The position numbers and the translations under genes were made by a program. Source: Hathewaya limosa (GTDB taxonomy: Bacteria > Bacillota > Clostridia > Clostridiales > Clostridiaceae). From it: a stretch of 64,000 bases of DNA. The stretch spans positions 1-64,000 of the forward strand of contig NZ_JAUSWN010000010.1 in NCBI RefSeq assembly GCF_030815255.1. Direction: 5' to 3'. This document shows, one piece after another, positions 17,381 through 27,212 of the stretch (positions within the stretch are counted from its first letter, which is position 1; every line of letters begins with the position of its first letter). Under the pieces are notes generated by a model that did no database searches, was not told where the DNA came from, and saw only the letters and a program-made list of their open reading frames with translations.

Positions 17381-19732
17381 ATGAAGAAAATTGAATTATT
17401 AGCCCCGGCTGGAACTATGGAAAGTTTAAAGGCTGCAGTTCAAAGTGGTGCGGATGCCATATATTTAGGGGGTAGTAAGTTTTCTGCTAGAGCATATGCT
17501 ACAAATTTTGATGATGATACCATGAAAGAGGCAATAGAATACTGTCATTTTTATGGGGTAAAGGTATATGTAACTATTAATACACTTTTAAAGGAAGAAG
17601 AACTTTTTGAAGCTTTAGAATATGCTAACCTTTTAAATAATATAGGAGTAGATGCTGTAATTATTCAAGATTTAGGATTAGCCAAATTGATAAAACAGCA
17701 TATAAAAGATTTAGAAATTCATGCATCGACCCAAATGACTGTACATAATGGAGAGGGTGCATTATATTTAAAAAGTAAAGGTTTTGAAAGAATAGTTCTA
17801 TCAAGAGAGCTTTCTTTAGAAGAAATAAAGTACATATCTAAAGATTTAAATATAGAAACTGAAATATTTATACATGGTGCATTGTGTATTTCTTATTCAG
17901 GACAATGTTTAATGAGTAGTATTATTGGTGGAAGAAGTGGAAATAGGGGAAGATGTGCACAACCTTGTAGATTACCATATAAGCTTATAAATAAGAAAAA
18001 CAATGAAGAAAAACAAGGTTATATTATGAGCCCTAAGGATATATGTACTCTAGACAATATAGATAAAATTATAGAAAGTGGAACTTCTTCTTTGAAAATA
18101 GAGGGAAGAATGAAAAGACCGGAATATGTTGCAGGAGTAGTGAAGGCATATAGAAAAGCTATTGATAGTTATTATGAAAATAGAAAAATAGATTTAAAAG
18201 AAGATAAAAATATTGTAACTCAGTTATTTAATAGAGAAGGATTTTCAAAGGCATATTTTTTTGGAAATACGGGAAAAGATATGATGGCATATAATTTTCC
18301 TAAAAATACAGGGGTGTGTCTAGGTGAAGTTAATAAAGATAAAAGTATTACTTTAAAAGACAATCTTAGAATCAAAGATGGAGTTAGAATCAAAGATGAA
18401 GGGTTTATTGTAAATTCAATTTTAATTAATGGTAAAGAGGTACAAAATGCTTCAAAAGGAGATAAAGTTATAATTAAACCTTTAAAGTATAAAAAGGGTG
18501 ATGTATTGTATAAAACATCGGACAATGATCTTCTAGAAAATCTAAGTTCGTATTATAAAGAAATTTATAGAAAATATGATCTAGATTTAAAGGTTAGATT
18601 TAAGGTTGGTGAGCCAATACAGATAAAGAGTTACTTCTATGATAAAGTTTTTGAAGTTGAAGGTGAAATAGTTCAAAAAGCTTTAAATAAACCTTTAGAT
18701 AAAGAAAAAATTATTAAAAATCTTAGTAAATCAGGAAATACAAGATTCAATATAAATAAGGTCGAATTGCCATTTTTTGAGGAAGGATTTATGCCTGTAT
18801 CTAGTTTGAATAATGTTAGAAGAGAATTACTAGATCAAATATTTTCTTATATAGAAGAAAGAAATAATGGAGTTAAAGATAATAAATTAAATTTAAAAGT
18901 AATTACAAATGAAAAAGTAGAGATAAACTCAATGCCTAAAACTTTAATATGTGTTAATACGGATGAGCAGTTAAAAGCTACTTTAGAAAGTGATATTGAA
19001 TATATTGCTGTAAATCCATTTATAAAGAAAAATAATCTAGATATAAATAATATAAAAAATAAGAAAGTTTATTTGAAAGTACCTAATATAGTAAAAGATA
19101 AAGAGTGGAAATATGTATGTAATATAATAGATAAGTATATAGAGGATATTGAAGGAATTCTAACATCTAACTTAGGGATTATAGGAACATATAAAAATAG
19201 AACTAAAATATTAGTTGATTATAAGATTAATTTATTTAATTCTTATGCCTATGAATTTTTAAATGATGTCGAAGGAATATATATAAGTCCGGAACTAAAT
19301 AAAAAGGATCTAAGAAAAACTTTAGATTCTATAGGTAAAAATAATAATTTAGGAATTTTAATTTATGGAAGATATGAACTTATGATAAGTGAATATTGTC
19401 CTATTGGGGCTTTTTATGGTAATAAAACAGAAAAAAAATCTTGTAACAATAGTTGTTTAAATGGAGAATACTATTTAAAGGATAGAATGGGAGAAGAATT
19501 TTTAATTATTACCGATAAATTCTGTAGAAGTTATGTTTTAAATAGTTCTATTACAAATTTAATATCTCAAAACGATGAACTTAAAAGTATGGGTATAAAG
19601 AATTATAGAATAGATTTTACAGATGAAAGTTATGAGATATGCAAGAGAGTTTTAGATGTTTTACAAGGTAATTCAAAAGAGATACCTGAACTTAAGTTTA
19701 CTAAAGGTCACTATAAAAGAGGAGTGGAATAA
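17381..19732 (+). CDS. U32 family peptidase, RlhA-like rRNA-modification protein
   Basis: Protein of 783 residues. The N-terminal U32 TIM-barrel starts KKIELLAPAGTMESLKAAVQSGADAIYLGG. The cysteine signature CISYSGQCLMSS...GNRGRCAQPCRLPY is at about residues 170-200, and a DUF3656-type C-terminal region follows with further cysteines (CPIGAFYG, CNNSCLNGEYYL). Family knowledge: two-domain U32 proteins of this length include E. coli RlhA, required for hydroxylation of 23S rRNA C2501, and several U32 proteins bind iron-sulfur clusters. The four to six conserved cysteines here fit that. True peptidase activity is doubtful. mutS2 follows 24 bases later. Confidence 0.88.
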   Translation: MKKIELLAPAGTMESLKAAVQSGADAIYLGGSKFSARAYATNFDDDTMKEAIEYCHFYGVKVYVTINTLLKEEELFEALEYANLLNNIGVDAVIIQDLGLAKLIKQHIKDLEIHASTQMTVHNGEGALYLKSKGFERIVLSRELSLEEIKYISKDLNIETEIFIHGALCISYSGQCLMSSIIGGRSGNRGRCAQPCRLPYKLINKKNNEEKQGYIMSPKDICTLDNIDKIIESGTSSLKIEGRMKRPEYVAGVVKAYRKAIDSYYENRKIDLKEDKNIVTQLFNREGFSKAYFFGNTGKDMMAYNFPKNTGVCLGEVNKDKSITLKDNLRIKDGVRIKDEGFIVNSILINGKEVQNASKGDKVIIKPLKYKKGDVLYKTSDNDLLENLSSYYKEIYRKYDLDLKVRFKVGEPIQIKSYFYDKVFEVEGEIVQKALNKPLDKEKIIKNLSKSGNTRFNINKVELPFFEEGFMPVSSLNNVRRELLDQIFSYIEERNNGVKDNKLNLKVITNEKVEINSMPKTLICVNTDEQLKATLESDIEYIAVNPFIKKNNLDINNIKNKKVYLKVPNIVKDKEWKYVCNIIDKYIEDIEGILTSNLGIIGTYKNRTKILVDYKINLFNSYAYEFLNDVEGIYISPELNKKDLRKTLDSIGKNNNLGILIYGRYELMISEYCPIGAFYGNKTEKKSCNNSCLNGEYYLKDRMGEEFLIITDKFCRSYVLNSSITNLISQNDELKSMGIKNYRIDFTDESYEICKRVLDVLQGNSKEIPELKFTKGHYKRGVE

Positions 19733-19756
19733 ACAATTATAAGAAGGTGAAAAGTT

Positions 19757-22117
19757 ATGAATGAAAAAGGTTTAAGAGTTTTAGAATTTCTAAAGGTAAA
19801 AGAAGATATAAGAAAGTATATTCATACAGGGGCAGGAGCACAAATATTAGATGATTTAATTCCGTATGATAATATACACGAAGTTAGGGAACATTTAGAA
19901 GAAACAGATGAAGCTATAAGATTACTTATGAAAAAAGGTAATCCACCTATGGAAGGATTATTTGATATTAGAAGTGATATTGAAAGAGCAAGTAAAGGTG
20001 GAACACTAAGAACTGATGCATTGATTAAAATTGCTAATATGCTAAGAAGTTCAAGAAATTTTATGGAATATGTAAGCCATAAAGAAGAAGAAGAGGATTA
20101 TAAGGTTTTAGAAGATATAGCATATTCTATAATACCTTTAAAAAGAATAGAAGATAAAATTTTTAATGCAATAGTTAATGAAGATGAACTAAGCGATAGA
20201 GCTAGTGAAAAATTATATAAGATTAGAAGAGCATTAAAAGAGAAAAATAATTCTGTAAAAGATAGAGTTAGTTCTATGGTTAGACAATATTCTAACTACC
20301 TGCAAGAGAGTCTTTATACTATAAGAGGAGATAGATATGTAATACCTGTTAAGTCTGAATATAAAGGTCAAGTTCAAGGATTAGTACATGACCAAAGTTC
20401 TACAGGAGCAACATTATTCATAGAACCTATGGGTCTTGTAAGTTTAAACAATGATATAAAAGAATTAAAGTTAAAAGAAAAAGCTGAGATAGATAGAATA
20501 TTAGAAGAATTATCAAGAGAAATTTTTAATAATATAAAAGCAGTAAAAAACGATGCAAGTATTATGTGGGAATTAGATTTTATATTTGGTAAAGCTAAGT
20601 ATGCATCTAGTATTAATGCTATTAAGCCAGTAGTAAATGAAGAAGGAATAATAGATATTATACAAGGAAGACATCCTTTAATTAATAAAGATGAAGTAGT
20701 GGCAAATGATATTTATTTAGGAAAAGATTTTACATCATTAATAATTACGGGACCTAACACAGGTGGTAAAACTGTTACTATTAAGACACTTGGTATCTTA
20801 GAAATTATGGCTTTAAGTGGACTTTTAATTCCTGCAAAGGAACAATCCATAGTAGGTTTCTTTAAAGAAATATACGCAGATATAGGAGATGAACAAAGTA
20901 TAGAACAAAGTTTATCTACTTTCTCATCTCATATGACCAATATTGTAAAAATAATCGGAAGTGCGGATGAAAATTCTTTAGTTTTATTTGATGAGTTAGG
21001 TGCAGGAACAGATCCCACAGAGGGAGCGGCATTAGCGGTTTCTATTTTAGAAGAACTTAGAAAAAGAAAATGTAAGATTTTGGCTACAACCCACTATAGT
21101 GAAATTAAGGCATATGCATTAAAAACAGTTGGTGTTGAAAATGCCTCAGTTGAATTTGATGTGGAAACATTAAGGCCAACATATAAACTTTTAATTGGTG
21201 TGCCAGGTAAATCTAATGCATTTGAAATTTCTCATAGATTAGGGTTGCCAAAATATATTATAGATTTTGCTAGAAATAACATTTCAGAAGATAACTTGGA
21301 ATTCGAAAGTTTAATTCAGAGTCTTCAAGAAAAAAATATTTTAGCAGAAAAATATGCTAGAGAAAGAGAAATCTTAAAAGAAGAAGTTAGACACTTAAAA
21401 GATAAGTATGAAGAAAAATTATTTAAACTTGAAAATACAAGGGAAAAAGTATTGCAGGAAGCTAAAGTAGAAGCTAAGAGGGTTGTAAAAGAAGCAAAAT
21501 TAGAGGTTGATGGTGTATTAAAGGAAGTAAGAAAATTAGAGCAATCTGATAATTTTAAAGATGCTAGAAGAAAGTTAGAAGAGGAAAGAAATAAGGTTAA
21601 AAATAAATTACAGAATTTAGATGAATTAGTAAAAGAGGAAAAACAAGAAGGAGACTTGTCTGATGTAGAAATAGGGCAAGAGGTTATTCTTATAAGATTA
21701 AATCAAAAGGTAACTGTATTATCAAAGCCTGACAAAAAAGGAGAGGTACAAGTTCAAGCAGGTATAATGAAAATAAATGTTAAACTAAAGGAACTTAAAT
21801 CTGTAGATGAAAGATTACTTAAAAAAGAGAAAAAACAGATAACAAAACGAGAAGTTAAGCTTAGAATGAGTACAGTTTCTAGTTCAGTAGATTTAAGAGG
21901 AATGGATTCTCAGGAGGCCATATATACCGTAGATAAGTATTTAGATGATGCTTATGTTGGTGGATTAGGTGAAGTTTCCATTATACATGGAAAAGGTACA
22001 GGAATTTTAAGAAAGTCCGTACAGGATTTATTAAAAAGACATCCACATGTAAAAAGTTATAGATTAGGTGAATATGGAGAAGGCGGAACAGGAGTTACTG
22101 TAGCAATTTTAAAATAA
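19757..22117 (+). CDS. mutS2: Endonuclease MutS2
   Basis: Full-length MutS2 of 786 residues without the mismatch-recognition domain. The clamp/core region occupies residues 1-290; the ATPase has Walker A GPNTGGKT (332-339), Walker B LVLFDELGAGTDPTEG and the ATTHYSEIK histidine. A long coiled coil (about 515-640), a KOW-like segment and a C-terminal Smr nuclease domain follow, with DLRGM and HGKGTGILR. The family suppresses homologous recombination or rescues collided ribosomes, depending on organism. AGAAGGTGA ribosome site. Confidence 0.97.
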   Translation: MNEKGLRVLEFLKVKEDIRKYIHTGAGAQILDDLIPYDNIHEVREHLEETDEAIRLLMKKGNPPMEGLFDIRSDIERASKGGTLRTDALIKIANMLRSSRNFMEYVSHKEEEEDYKVLEDIAYSIIPLKRIEDKIFNAIVNEDELSDRASEKLYKIRRALKEKNNSVKDRVSSMVRQYSNYLQESLYTIRGDRYVIPVKSEYKGQVQGLVHDQSSTGATLFIEPMGLVSLNNDIKELKLKEKAEIDRILEELSREIFNNIKAVKNDASIMWELDFIFGKAKYASSINAIKPVVNEEGIIDIIQGRHPLINKDEVVANDIYLGKDFTSLIITGPNTGGKTVTIKTLGILEIMALSGLLIPAKEQSIVGFFKEIYADIGDEQSIEQSLSTFSSHMTNIVKIIGSADENSLVLFDELGAGTDPTEGAALAVSILEELRKRKCKILATTHYSEIKAYALKTVGVENASVEFDVETLRPTYKLLIGVPGKSNAFEISHRLGLPKYIIDFARNNISEDNLEFESLIQSLQEKNILAEKYAREREILKEEVRHLKDKYEEKLFKLENTREKVLQEAKVEAKRVVKEAKLEVDGVLKEVRKLEQSDNFKDARRKLEEERNKVKNKLQNLDELVKEEKQEGDLSDVEIGQEVILIRLNQKVTVLSKPDKKGEVQVQAGIMKINVKLKELKSVDERLLKKEKKQITKREVKLRMSTVSSSVDLRGMDSQEAIYTVDKYLDDAYVGGLGEVSIIHGKGTGILRKSVQDLLKRHPHVKSYRLGEYGEGGTGVTVAILK

Positions 22118-22129
22118 AGGGGAATTTTA

Positions 22130-22600
22130 ATGATTTTAATAAGTGCTTGTTTATGCGGAATTAATTGTAAATATAATGGAGAAAATAATTTAAATGAGAA
22201 TATCTTAGAACTTATAAAAAATGGGAAAGCAATTCCGGTTTGTCCAGAACAATTAGGAGGTTTATGTACTCCTAGAGTGGAAAGTGAAATTAAAAATGGA
22301 ACAGGAAAAGAAGTTTTATATAGAACTGCTCAGGTAGTAGATAAAGATGGAAATGATGTAACAGAGAATTTTATAAGAGGTGCCAATGAAGCTTTAAAGA
22401 TAGCCAAAAGTGTCAATGCAAAAATAGCTATTTTAAAATCAAATAGTCCTTCTTGTGGATTTGGAAAGATTTATGATGGAAGCTTTAAGGGTAATAAGAT
22501 AGATGGAAATGGAGTTACTACGGCCTTACTACTTGAAAATGATATAAAAGTTTTTACAGAACATGATGTAGAAAAGTTTTTACTAGATATTAAAAGGTAA
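22130..22600 (+). CDS. DUF523 family protein (TudS-like)
   Basis: Protein of 156 residues with the family cysteine pattern: CLCGINCKY at the N-terminus, VCPEQLGG in the middle and SNSPSCGFG near residue 105. DUF523 proteins include the iron-sulfur 2-thiouracil desulfurase TudS, so a role in desulfuration of thiolated bases is possible. It lies 12 bases after mutS2 and is probably cotranscribed. Confidence 0.85.
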   Translation: MILISACLCGINCKYNGENNLNENILELIKNGKAIPVCPEQLGGLCTPRVESEIKNGTGKEVLYRTAQVVDKDGNDVTENFIRGANEALKIAKSVNAKIAILKSNSPSCGFGKIYDGSFKGNKIDGNGVTTALLLENDIKVFTEHDVEKFLLDIKR

Positions 22601-22668
22601 CATTAACTAATAATGTTATAATAAAAGGAGATATTATGATACCATATTAAAATTATGGAGGGTTTTAA

Positions 22669-23691
22669 ATGAATTATAAAGAAGTTTTAAGTAATGCAAG
22701 GGAAAATCTAAATGGAAGTTGCAAAGTTTGTAAAGTTTGTAATGGAGTAGCTTGTGAGGGTGAAGTTCCAGGAATGGGTGGACTTGGAACAGCAGCTTCG
22801 TTTAAAGAAAATGTTAAGAGTCTTGAAAATATAAAATTAAATATGAGAACTATACATGATGTCAAAGATCCTAATATGGAAGTTAAACTATTTGGAAGAA
22901 ATATGAGTTTGCCTGTATTTGCAGCACCAGTATCAGGAACTACATTAAATATGGGTGGAAAGTTTAAAGAAGAGGAATATATTTCTTGGGTAATAGATGG
23001 CTGTCTACAATCTGGAATATATCCCATGGTTGGTGATACAGCGGTAGATTCATTTTTAATTACTAATTTAGAAGAATTGAAGAAACGAGAAGGAAGAGGT
23101 ATTGCATTTATAAAACCTTGGGAAAATAGCAATGTCATAAAAAAAATAAAGATGGCTGAAGCTACAGGGATTTTTGCAGTAGGTATGGATATTGATGCTT
23201 GCGGACTTATTACTTTAGCATTGCATGGAAAACCTGTGATGCCTAAAACAGTGGAAGAAATAAGGGAAATTGTTAATAGCACTAAATTACCCTTCATTAT
23301 TAAAGGAATAATGACACCAGATGAAGCAAAACTTGCTGTAAAAGCTGGGGCTAAGGCCATAGTGGTGTCAAATCATGGGGGAAGAGTTCTAGACCATACT
23401 CCTGGAGTGGCAGAGGTTCTTCCTGATATAGTCAAAGCCGTTAAAGGTAAGATTACAATATTAGCTGATGGGGGAATTAGAACTGGTGTTGATATATTAA
23501 AGATGATAGCACTAGGAGCTGATGCTGTATTAATAGGCAGACCTTTTGTAGGAGCATCTTTTGGAAATGAAGTAGAGGGAGTAAAAACTTATATAGAAAA
23601 ATTAAAAAATGAGTTAAAATCTGCTATGATTCTTACTGGGTGTAAAAATATAGATGATATAGATGAAAGAATAATCTATAATAAAAAATAA
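22669..23691 (+). CDS. FMN-dependent alpha-hydroxy-acid oxidizing protein
   Basis: TIM-barrel flavoenzyme of 340 residues. The phosphate and FMN-binding blocks are clear: FAAPVSGTT, PFIIKGIMTPDEAKLAVKAGAKAIVVSNHGGRVLDHTPG with the substrate-binding His-Gly-Gly-Arg, and ILADGGIRTGVDILKMIALGADAVLIGRPF. The family includes lactate and glycolate oxidases and dehydrogenases. An unusual feature is the N-terminal cluster Cys18-x2-Cys21-x2-Cys24-x4-Cys29, absent from classical members and suggestive of a metal or iron-sulfur site in an anaerobe. Substrate unknown. GGAGGG precedes the ATG. Confidence 0.88.
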   Translation: MNYKEVLSNARENLNGSCKVCKVCNGVACEGEVPGMGGLGTAASFKENVKSLENIKLNMRTIHDVKDPNMEVKLFGRNMSLPVFAAPVSGTTLNMGGKFKEEEYISWVIDGCLQSGIYPMVGDTAVDSFLITNLEELKKREGRGIAFIKPWENSNVIKKIKMAEATGIFAVGMDIDACGLITLALHGKPVMPKTVEEIREIVNSTKLPFIIKGIMTPDEAKLAVKAGAKAIVVSNHGGRVLDHTPGVAEVLPDIVKAVKGKITILADGGIRTGVDILKMIALGADAVLIGRPFVGASFGNEVEGVKTYIEKLKNELKSAMILTGCKNIDDIDERIIYNKK

Positions 23692-23701
23692 TTTATATAA
23701 T

Positions 23702-23735
23702 AAATTGAGCGCTAACCTGGCGCTCAATTTTAATA
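23702..23735 (+). terminator. Terminator after the FMN enzyme
   Basis: Perfect 11-bp stem AAATTGAGCGC (23702-23712) with 23720-23730, then TTTTAATAATT. Confidence 0.88.
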
Positions 23736-23842
23736 ATTAAGAAAATTTTAAAAATACTCTAAAATTCTTTAAAAATATTCTAAATTCTAGTATAATAAAT
23801 TATAAAAAATAGGTAAAAGATCTTTATAGTAGGAGGAATGAC

Positions 23843-24688
23843 ATGGGATTTTATCAAGAGGTTTCTAAAGGGCTTCAAAAGGATTTAAAGCAATATATTA
23901 AATTTAATGAAAAAGCAAGAATGTCTTTTCCAATGGAAATTGAACAAACTGAATATAGAGAAATTGTTTTTAGTAAAAAGTTTTTATCTAGACTTTCAGG
24001 TGAAGTAATAGGTAATTTATTTTTAGATAAGCAATATAACCCCGTTACAGATAAAGAAATATTAAAAAGATTAGCTAGAATTTCATATTTTGGAGAAATA
24101 CTATTTGATGAAGAAAGTAATATTTCCTTACATAGGGCATTTAAATTAGAAGGGGATTTAAAGAAAGAAGAAGAGCAATATACGGCTATAAAGAAAGGCT
24201 TATCAATTCTGCAAAAGGAAAAAGTTATTAAGGATGATGAAAAACTAAGAATACAAGAAATTATTGATAGGTTTTACAGTTTAAGAAAAAAAAATAATGA
24301 AACTATGAAAAGTGTAGTTGAAAAATCTAAAGAAATTATGAAAAACTATGAATTTCTAAGTGAAAGATTGATAGATGAGTTGTATTATGGATATGTACAA
24401 GTATTAAGTGAGAACTTTGATAAAATAAAATTCTTGAAGCAAGGTGAAGATGTATTCTATGATATTTTAGATAAGTTAAAGAAGGGTAAGAAAAAAATAA
24501 AAGTGAGATTAAGTGCAGAGAATAAGAATTATCTTAGCAAATTAGAGTATAGTTTAAATTATTATATAAAACTTTTAAGTACATATGAGTCAGTTATGCA
24601 TATGAGTAGAACGCAATATGAAAAAGAATTAAAAAACATTGAGAAAAAAAATATAAATGAAAGATTTAAAACTATAAGAAATATTTAA
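23843..24688 (+). CDS. Uncharacterised alpha-helical protein
   Basis: I do not recognise this 281-residue protein. It is charged, lysine/glutamate-rich, has no signal peptide or membrane segment, and looks mostly helical. The segment from about 105 to 170 and the C-terminal 70 residues have coiled-coil character. The ATG has a strong AGGAGGAA site and a TATAAT at 23791-23796 with a weak -35. It is a single-gene unit between two terminators, convergent with the decarboxylase gene. Confidence 0.7.
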   Translation: MGFYQEVSKGLQKDLKQYIKFNEKARMSFPMEIEQTEYREIVFSKKFLSRLSGEVIGNLFLDKQYNPVTDKEILKRLARISYFGEILFDEESNISLHRAFKLEGDLKKEEEQYTAIKKGLSILQKEKVIKDDEKLRIQEIIDRFYSLRKKNNETMKSVVEKSKEIMKNYEFLSERLIDELYYGYVQVLSENFDKIKFLKQGEDVFYDILDKLKKGKKKIKVRLSAENKNYLSKLEYSLNYYIKLLSTYESVMHMSRTQYEKELKNIEKKNINERFKTIRNI

Positions 24689-24693
24689 TGATT

Positions 24694-24732
24694 AAAAGGC
24701 TGTATTTGGATTTCCAAAACAGCCTTTGTTTT
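24694..24732. terminator. Bidirectional terminator between convergent genes
   Basis: AAAGGCTGT (24695-24703) pairs with ACAGCCTTT (24719-24727), with an inner TTTGGA/TCCAAA stem. It is A-rich on the left and T-rich on the right, so it serves both the unrecognised gene and the minus-strand decarboxylase. Confidence 0.88.
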
Positions 24733-26200
24733 ATTTGATAACTTTTATATTATTAACGTCAGGATCTTCAGTACCTTGTACATATAATCCTACTTTTTTT
24801 AATTCAAATACATAATCCACAATTTCCTTAGTTATGATTTCACCAGGACAAAGAATAGGAATTCCAGGTGGATATGCCATTAAAAATTCAGAACTTATCC
24901 TTCCTATGCTATCTTTAATTGAAACTGATTCAGATAAGTTATTAAAAGCTTCTCTTGGTTTTAGTATTTGTTTAGGTATAGAAGGAATATCTAAAAAGTC
25001 ATGTTTTTTATTACCTTTACCATAGTATTCCACACTAATTTCTTTTAAAGCATTAATTAGTTTATCCATTCCTTCTCTAGTATCCCCAAATGAACCAACA
25101 GCAAGTGCATTATAAAGATCAGATAATTCCATCTGAATATGATATTTATCAGCTAAAATCATATCTAATTCATATCCTGTAATTCCAAGCTCTCTACAAC
25201 TAATTGTAATTTTAGTAGGATCGAAACCATAAGCTCCCGGTTTATTTAATATTTCTTTACCAAAACAATAAAAACCAGGTATCTTGTTAATTTCTTCTCT
25301 AACATAATTACTTAATTCAATAGTTTTGTCTAAAAGTTCCTTGCCATGAAGAGCAATTTGTCTTCTAGAACAATCTAAAGAGGCCATTAATATATAAGAA
25401 GGTGATGTAGTCTGAAGTAAACTTAGAACCTGTTGTACTCTAGCTACATTAATCCTTTTAGATCTAACTTGTAGTAAAGATGCTTGAGTTAAGGCTCCAA
25501 TTATTTTATGTGTAGATTGTGCACACATATCTGCACCAGCTTCCATGGCGCTAATTGGAAGTTTATCATTAAATTTTAAGTGGGGTCCATGTGCTTCATC
25601 AACAATAAGAGGAAGATCATAACTATGAACGATTTCAGCAATTTTTTCGATATCATTAGAAACTCCATAGTAGGTCGGATTTACAATTAAAACTGCTTTT
25701 GCATCAGAATGTTCTTCTAAGGTTTTCTTTACAGTTTCAGGTGTAATACCATGAGCTATTCCAAGAGTTTTATCTAATTCAGGTTGCATATAAACAGGAA
25801 TAGCTCCACTTAAAATTATTCCTGCGGTTACTGATTTATGTATATTTCTAGGAATTATTATTTTATCGCCATCACTTACAACAGACATTACCATAGCTTG
25901 TATAGCACCTGATGTTCCATGAATAGAAAAAAATGCTGTATCTGCTCCATAAGCATCGGCAGCTAATTGTTGAGCTTTTTTTATTGGACCTGTAGGATGA
26001 TGTAAGCTATCAACAAGTTTAAATACTGTAACATCAATTTTAAAAGGATTTTCACCCATAAAGTTTCTAAATTCTTCATCCATTCCTAACCCTTTTTTAT
26101 GACCAGGTACATGGAAAGGAAGAGTATCTCTATTAACATATTCTTTTAAAGCATCAAATAATGGAGTTTCGTTTTGATCGAATTTATACAATAATAGCAC
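24731..26200 (-). CDS. Orn/Lys/Arg decarboxylase family protein (SpeA/Ldc-like)
   Basis: PLP-dependent fold-type-I decarboxylase of about 489 residues, the short Bacillus-type class that lacks the N-terminal wing domain. FHVPGHKKG (29-37) is the family start, the cofactor-binding aspartate is in DEAHG (201-205), and the Schiff-base lysine is Lys232 in STHK. The C-terminal domain carries PPGIPILCPGE. By similarity of length and layout it is probably arginine decarboxylase for polyamine synthesis, but lysine or ornithine cannot be excluded. The start is uncertain: GTG 26198-26200 has a poor ribosome site, and TTG four codons in (MYKFDQNETPLFDAL) is an alternative with GTGGGTG upstream. Confidence 0.9.
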   Translation of the reverse strand: MLLLYKFDQNETPLFDALKEYVNRDTLPFHVPGHKKGLGMDEEFRNFMGENPFKIDVTVFKLVDSLHHPTGPIKKAQQLAADAYGADTAFFSIHGTSGAIQAMVMSVVSDGDKIIIPRNIHKSVTAGIILSGAIPVYMQPELDKTLGIAHGITPETVKKTLEEHSDAKAVLIVNPTYYGVSNDIEKIAEIVHSYDLPLIVDEAHGPHLKFNDKLPISAMEAGADMCAQSTHKIIGALTQASLLQVRSKRINVARVQQVLSLLQTTSPSYILMASLDCSRRQIALHGKELLDKTIELSNYVREEINKIPGFYCFGKEILNKPGAYGFDPTKITISCRELGITGYELDMILADKYHIQMELSDLYNALAVGSFGDTREGMDKLINALKEISVEYYGKGNKKHDFLDIPSIPKQILKPREAFNNLSESVSIKDSIGRISSEFLMAYPPGIPILCPGEIITKEIVDYVFELKKVGLYVQGTEDPDVNNIKVIK

Positions 26201-26627
26201 CCACTTTCATTGAAATTTACCTTATATTGCTATAAATAACCAAAATAATTATAAAGTAATAATTTTGGAAAATCAATAATAATATAAAAAAGCATTTATA
26301 AAAAAGTACTTTTATATTTTATATTATTAAAGATGAAATTTTTTGTTAATATTTTTGAAAAACATATTTATTATACACTCTTTGGCGGTAAAATCAAGTT
26401 ATTTTAAATTAAATTTCATTTCCTTTATATTTCTTTAAAATTCTTTGAATATAATCTAAATTTGAGATATTACGAAAAAATATTTAAATGAATTCAGTTA
26501 ATAAATAATAAAAAATTAATAAAATTTAAATCAGTATAATTTGGATCTAATTAGTCAAAAAGGTATAAATTCTATTAATTAGGTAAAACTTTATATGACA
26601 ATATAAATTTGTTTAGGAGGAATAGTT
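26201..26627. other. AT-rich divergent intergenic region
   Basis: Region of 427 bases between the decarboxylase and rplY, which are divergently transcribed. It holds a minus-strand promoter (26370-26397) and an imperfect inverted repeat at about 26240-26268 (CCAAAAT...ATTTTGG). For rplY, TATAAT at 26535-26540 is a possible -10 without a good -35. No coding sequence is seen. Confidence 0.6.
26370..26397 (-). promoter_or_regulatory. Promoter of the decarboxylase gene
   Basis: On the minus strand, TTGATT (26392-26397), 16-base spacer, TATAAT (26370-26375) preceded by TG. It implies a roughly 165-base untranslated leader. Confidence 0.65.
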
Positions 26628-27212
26628 GTGAATAACTTGGTTATAAGTAAAAGAGAAAAAACATGTAATAAATTTGCTAAAAAAGAGAGAAAAAAAGGAA
26701 TTATTCCTGGTATGTTATATGGAAAAAATAATAATAATTTCATGTTTGAAGTAGGAGAACTTGAATTAAATAAAAATTTAAAACTAAGTGGAGAACATGG
26801 AGTTTTAAATTTAGAATCAGGTGGAAAAACACAAAAAGCTCTTATAAAAGAAGTACAAAGAGAACCCGTAACCAATAAAATTTTACACGTAGATTTAGAG
26901 AGAGTTTCTAGTGATGATAAAATAGTTACAGAAGTACCACTTCAATTTACAGGTGAAGGTAAAATAAGTAGCAAAGGTGGAATTCTACAAAAAGAAAAAA
27001 CTACAGTTAAAGTTCAATGTAAAGCAAATGAAATACCAAGTAATCTTCAAGTCGACTTAACAAAGTATGATGTTGGTGATATATTTAGATTACAAGATTT
27101 AGAAATAGGTGAAGACTTAACTTTTATAGAACCTTCAGATTCTATTATTGCACTAGTTACACATAATAATTCATCACCAGAAGAACAGGGCGAAGAAGAA
27201 ATAGATGATTAA
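26628..27212 (+). CDS. rplY: 50S ribosomal protein L25 (Ctc form)
   Basis: Two-domain L25/Ctc protein of 194 residues. The N-terminal 5S rRNA-binding domain (about 1-90) has SKREKTCNKFAKKERKKGIIPGMLYG, the C-terminal beta domain (about 95-180) has VPLQFTGEGKISSKGGILQ, and an acidic tail ends EEQGEEEIDD. GTG start with AGGAGGAA. In Bacillus, Ctc is a general stress protein; whether stress control applies here is not visible. Confidence 0.95.
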   Translation: MNNLVISKREKTCNKFAKKERKKGIIPGMLYGKNNNNFMFEVGELELNKNLKLSGEHGVLNLESGGKTQKALIKEVQREPVTNKILHVDLERVSSDDKIVTEVPLQFTGEGKISSKGGILQKEKTTVKVQCKANEIPSNLQVDLTKYDVGDIFRLQDLEIGEDLTFIEPSDSIIALVTHNNSSPEEQGEEEIDD

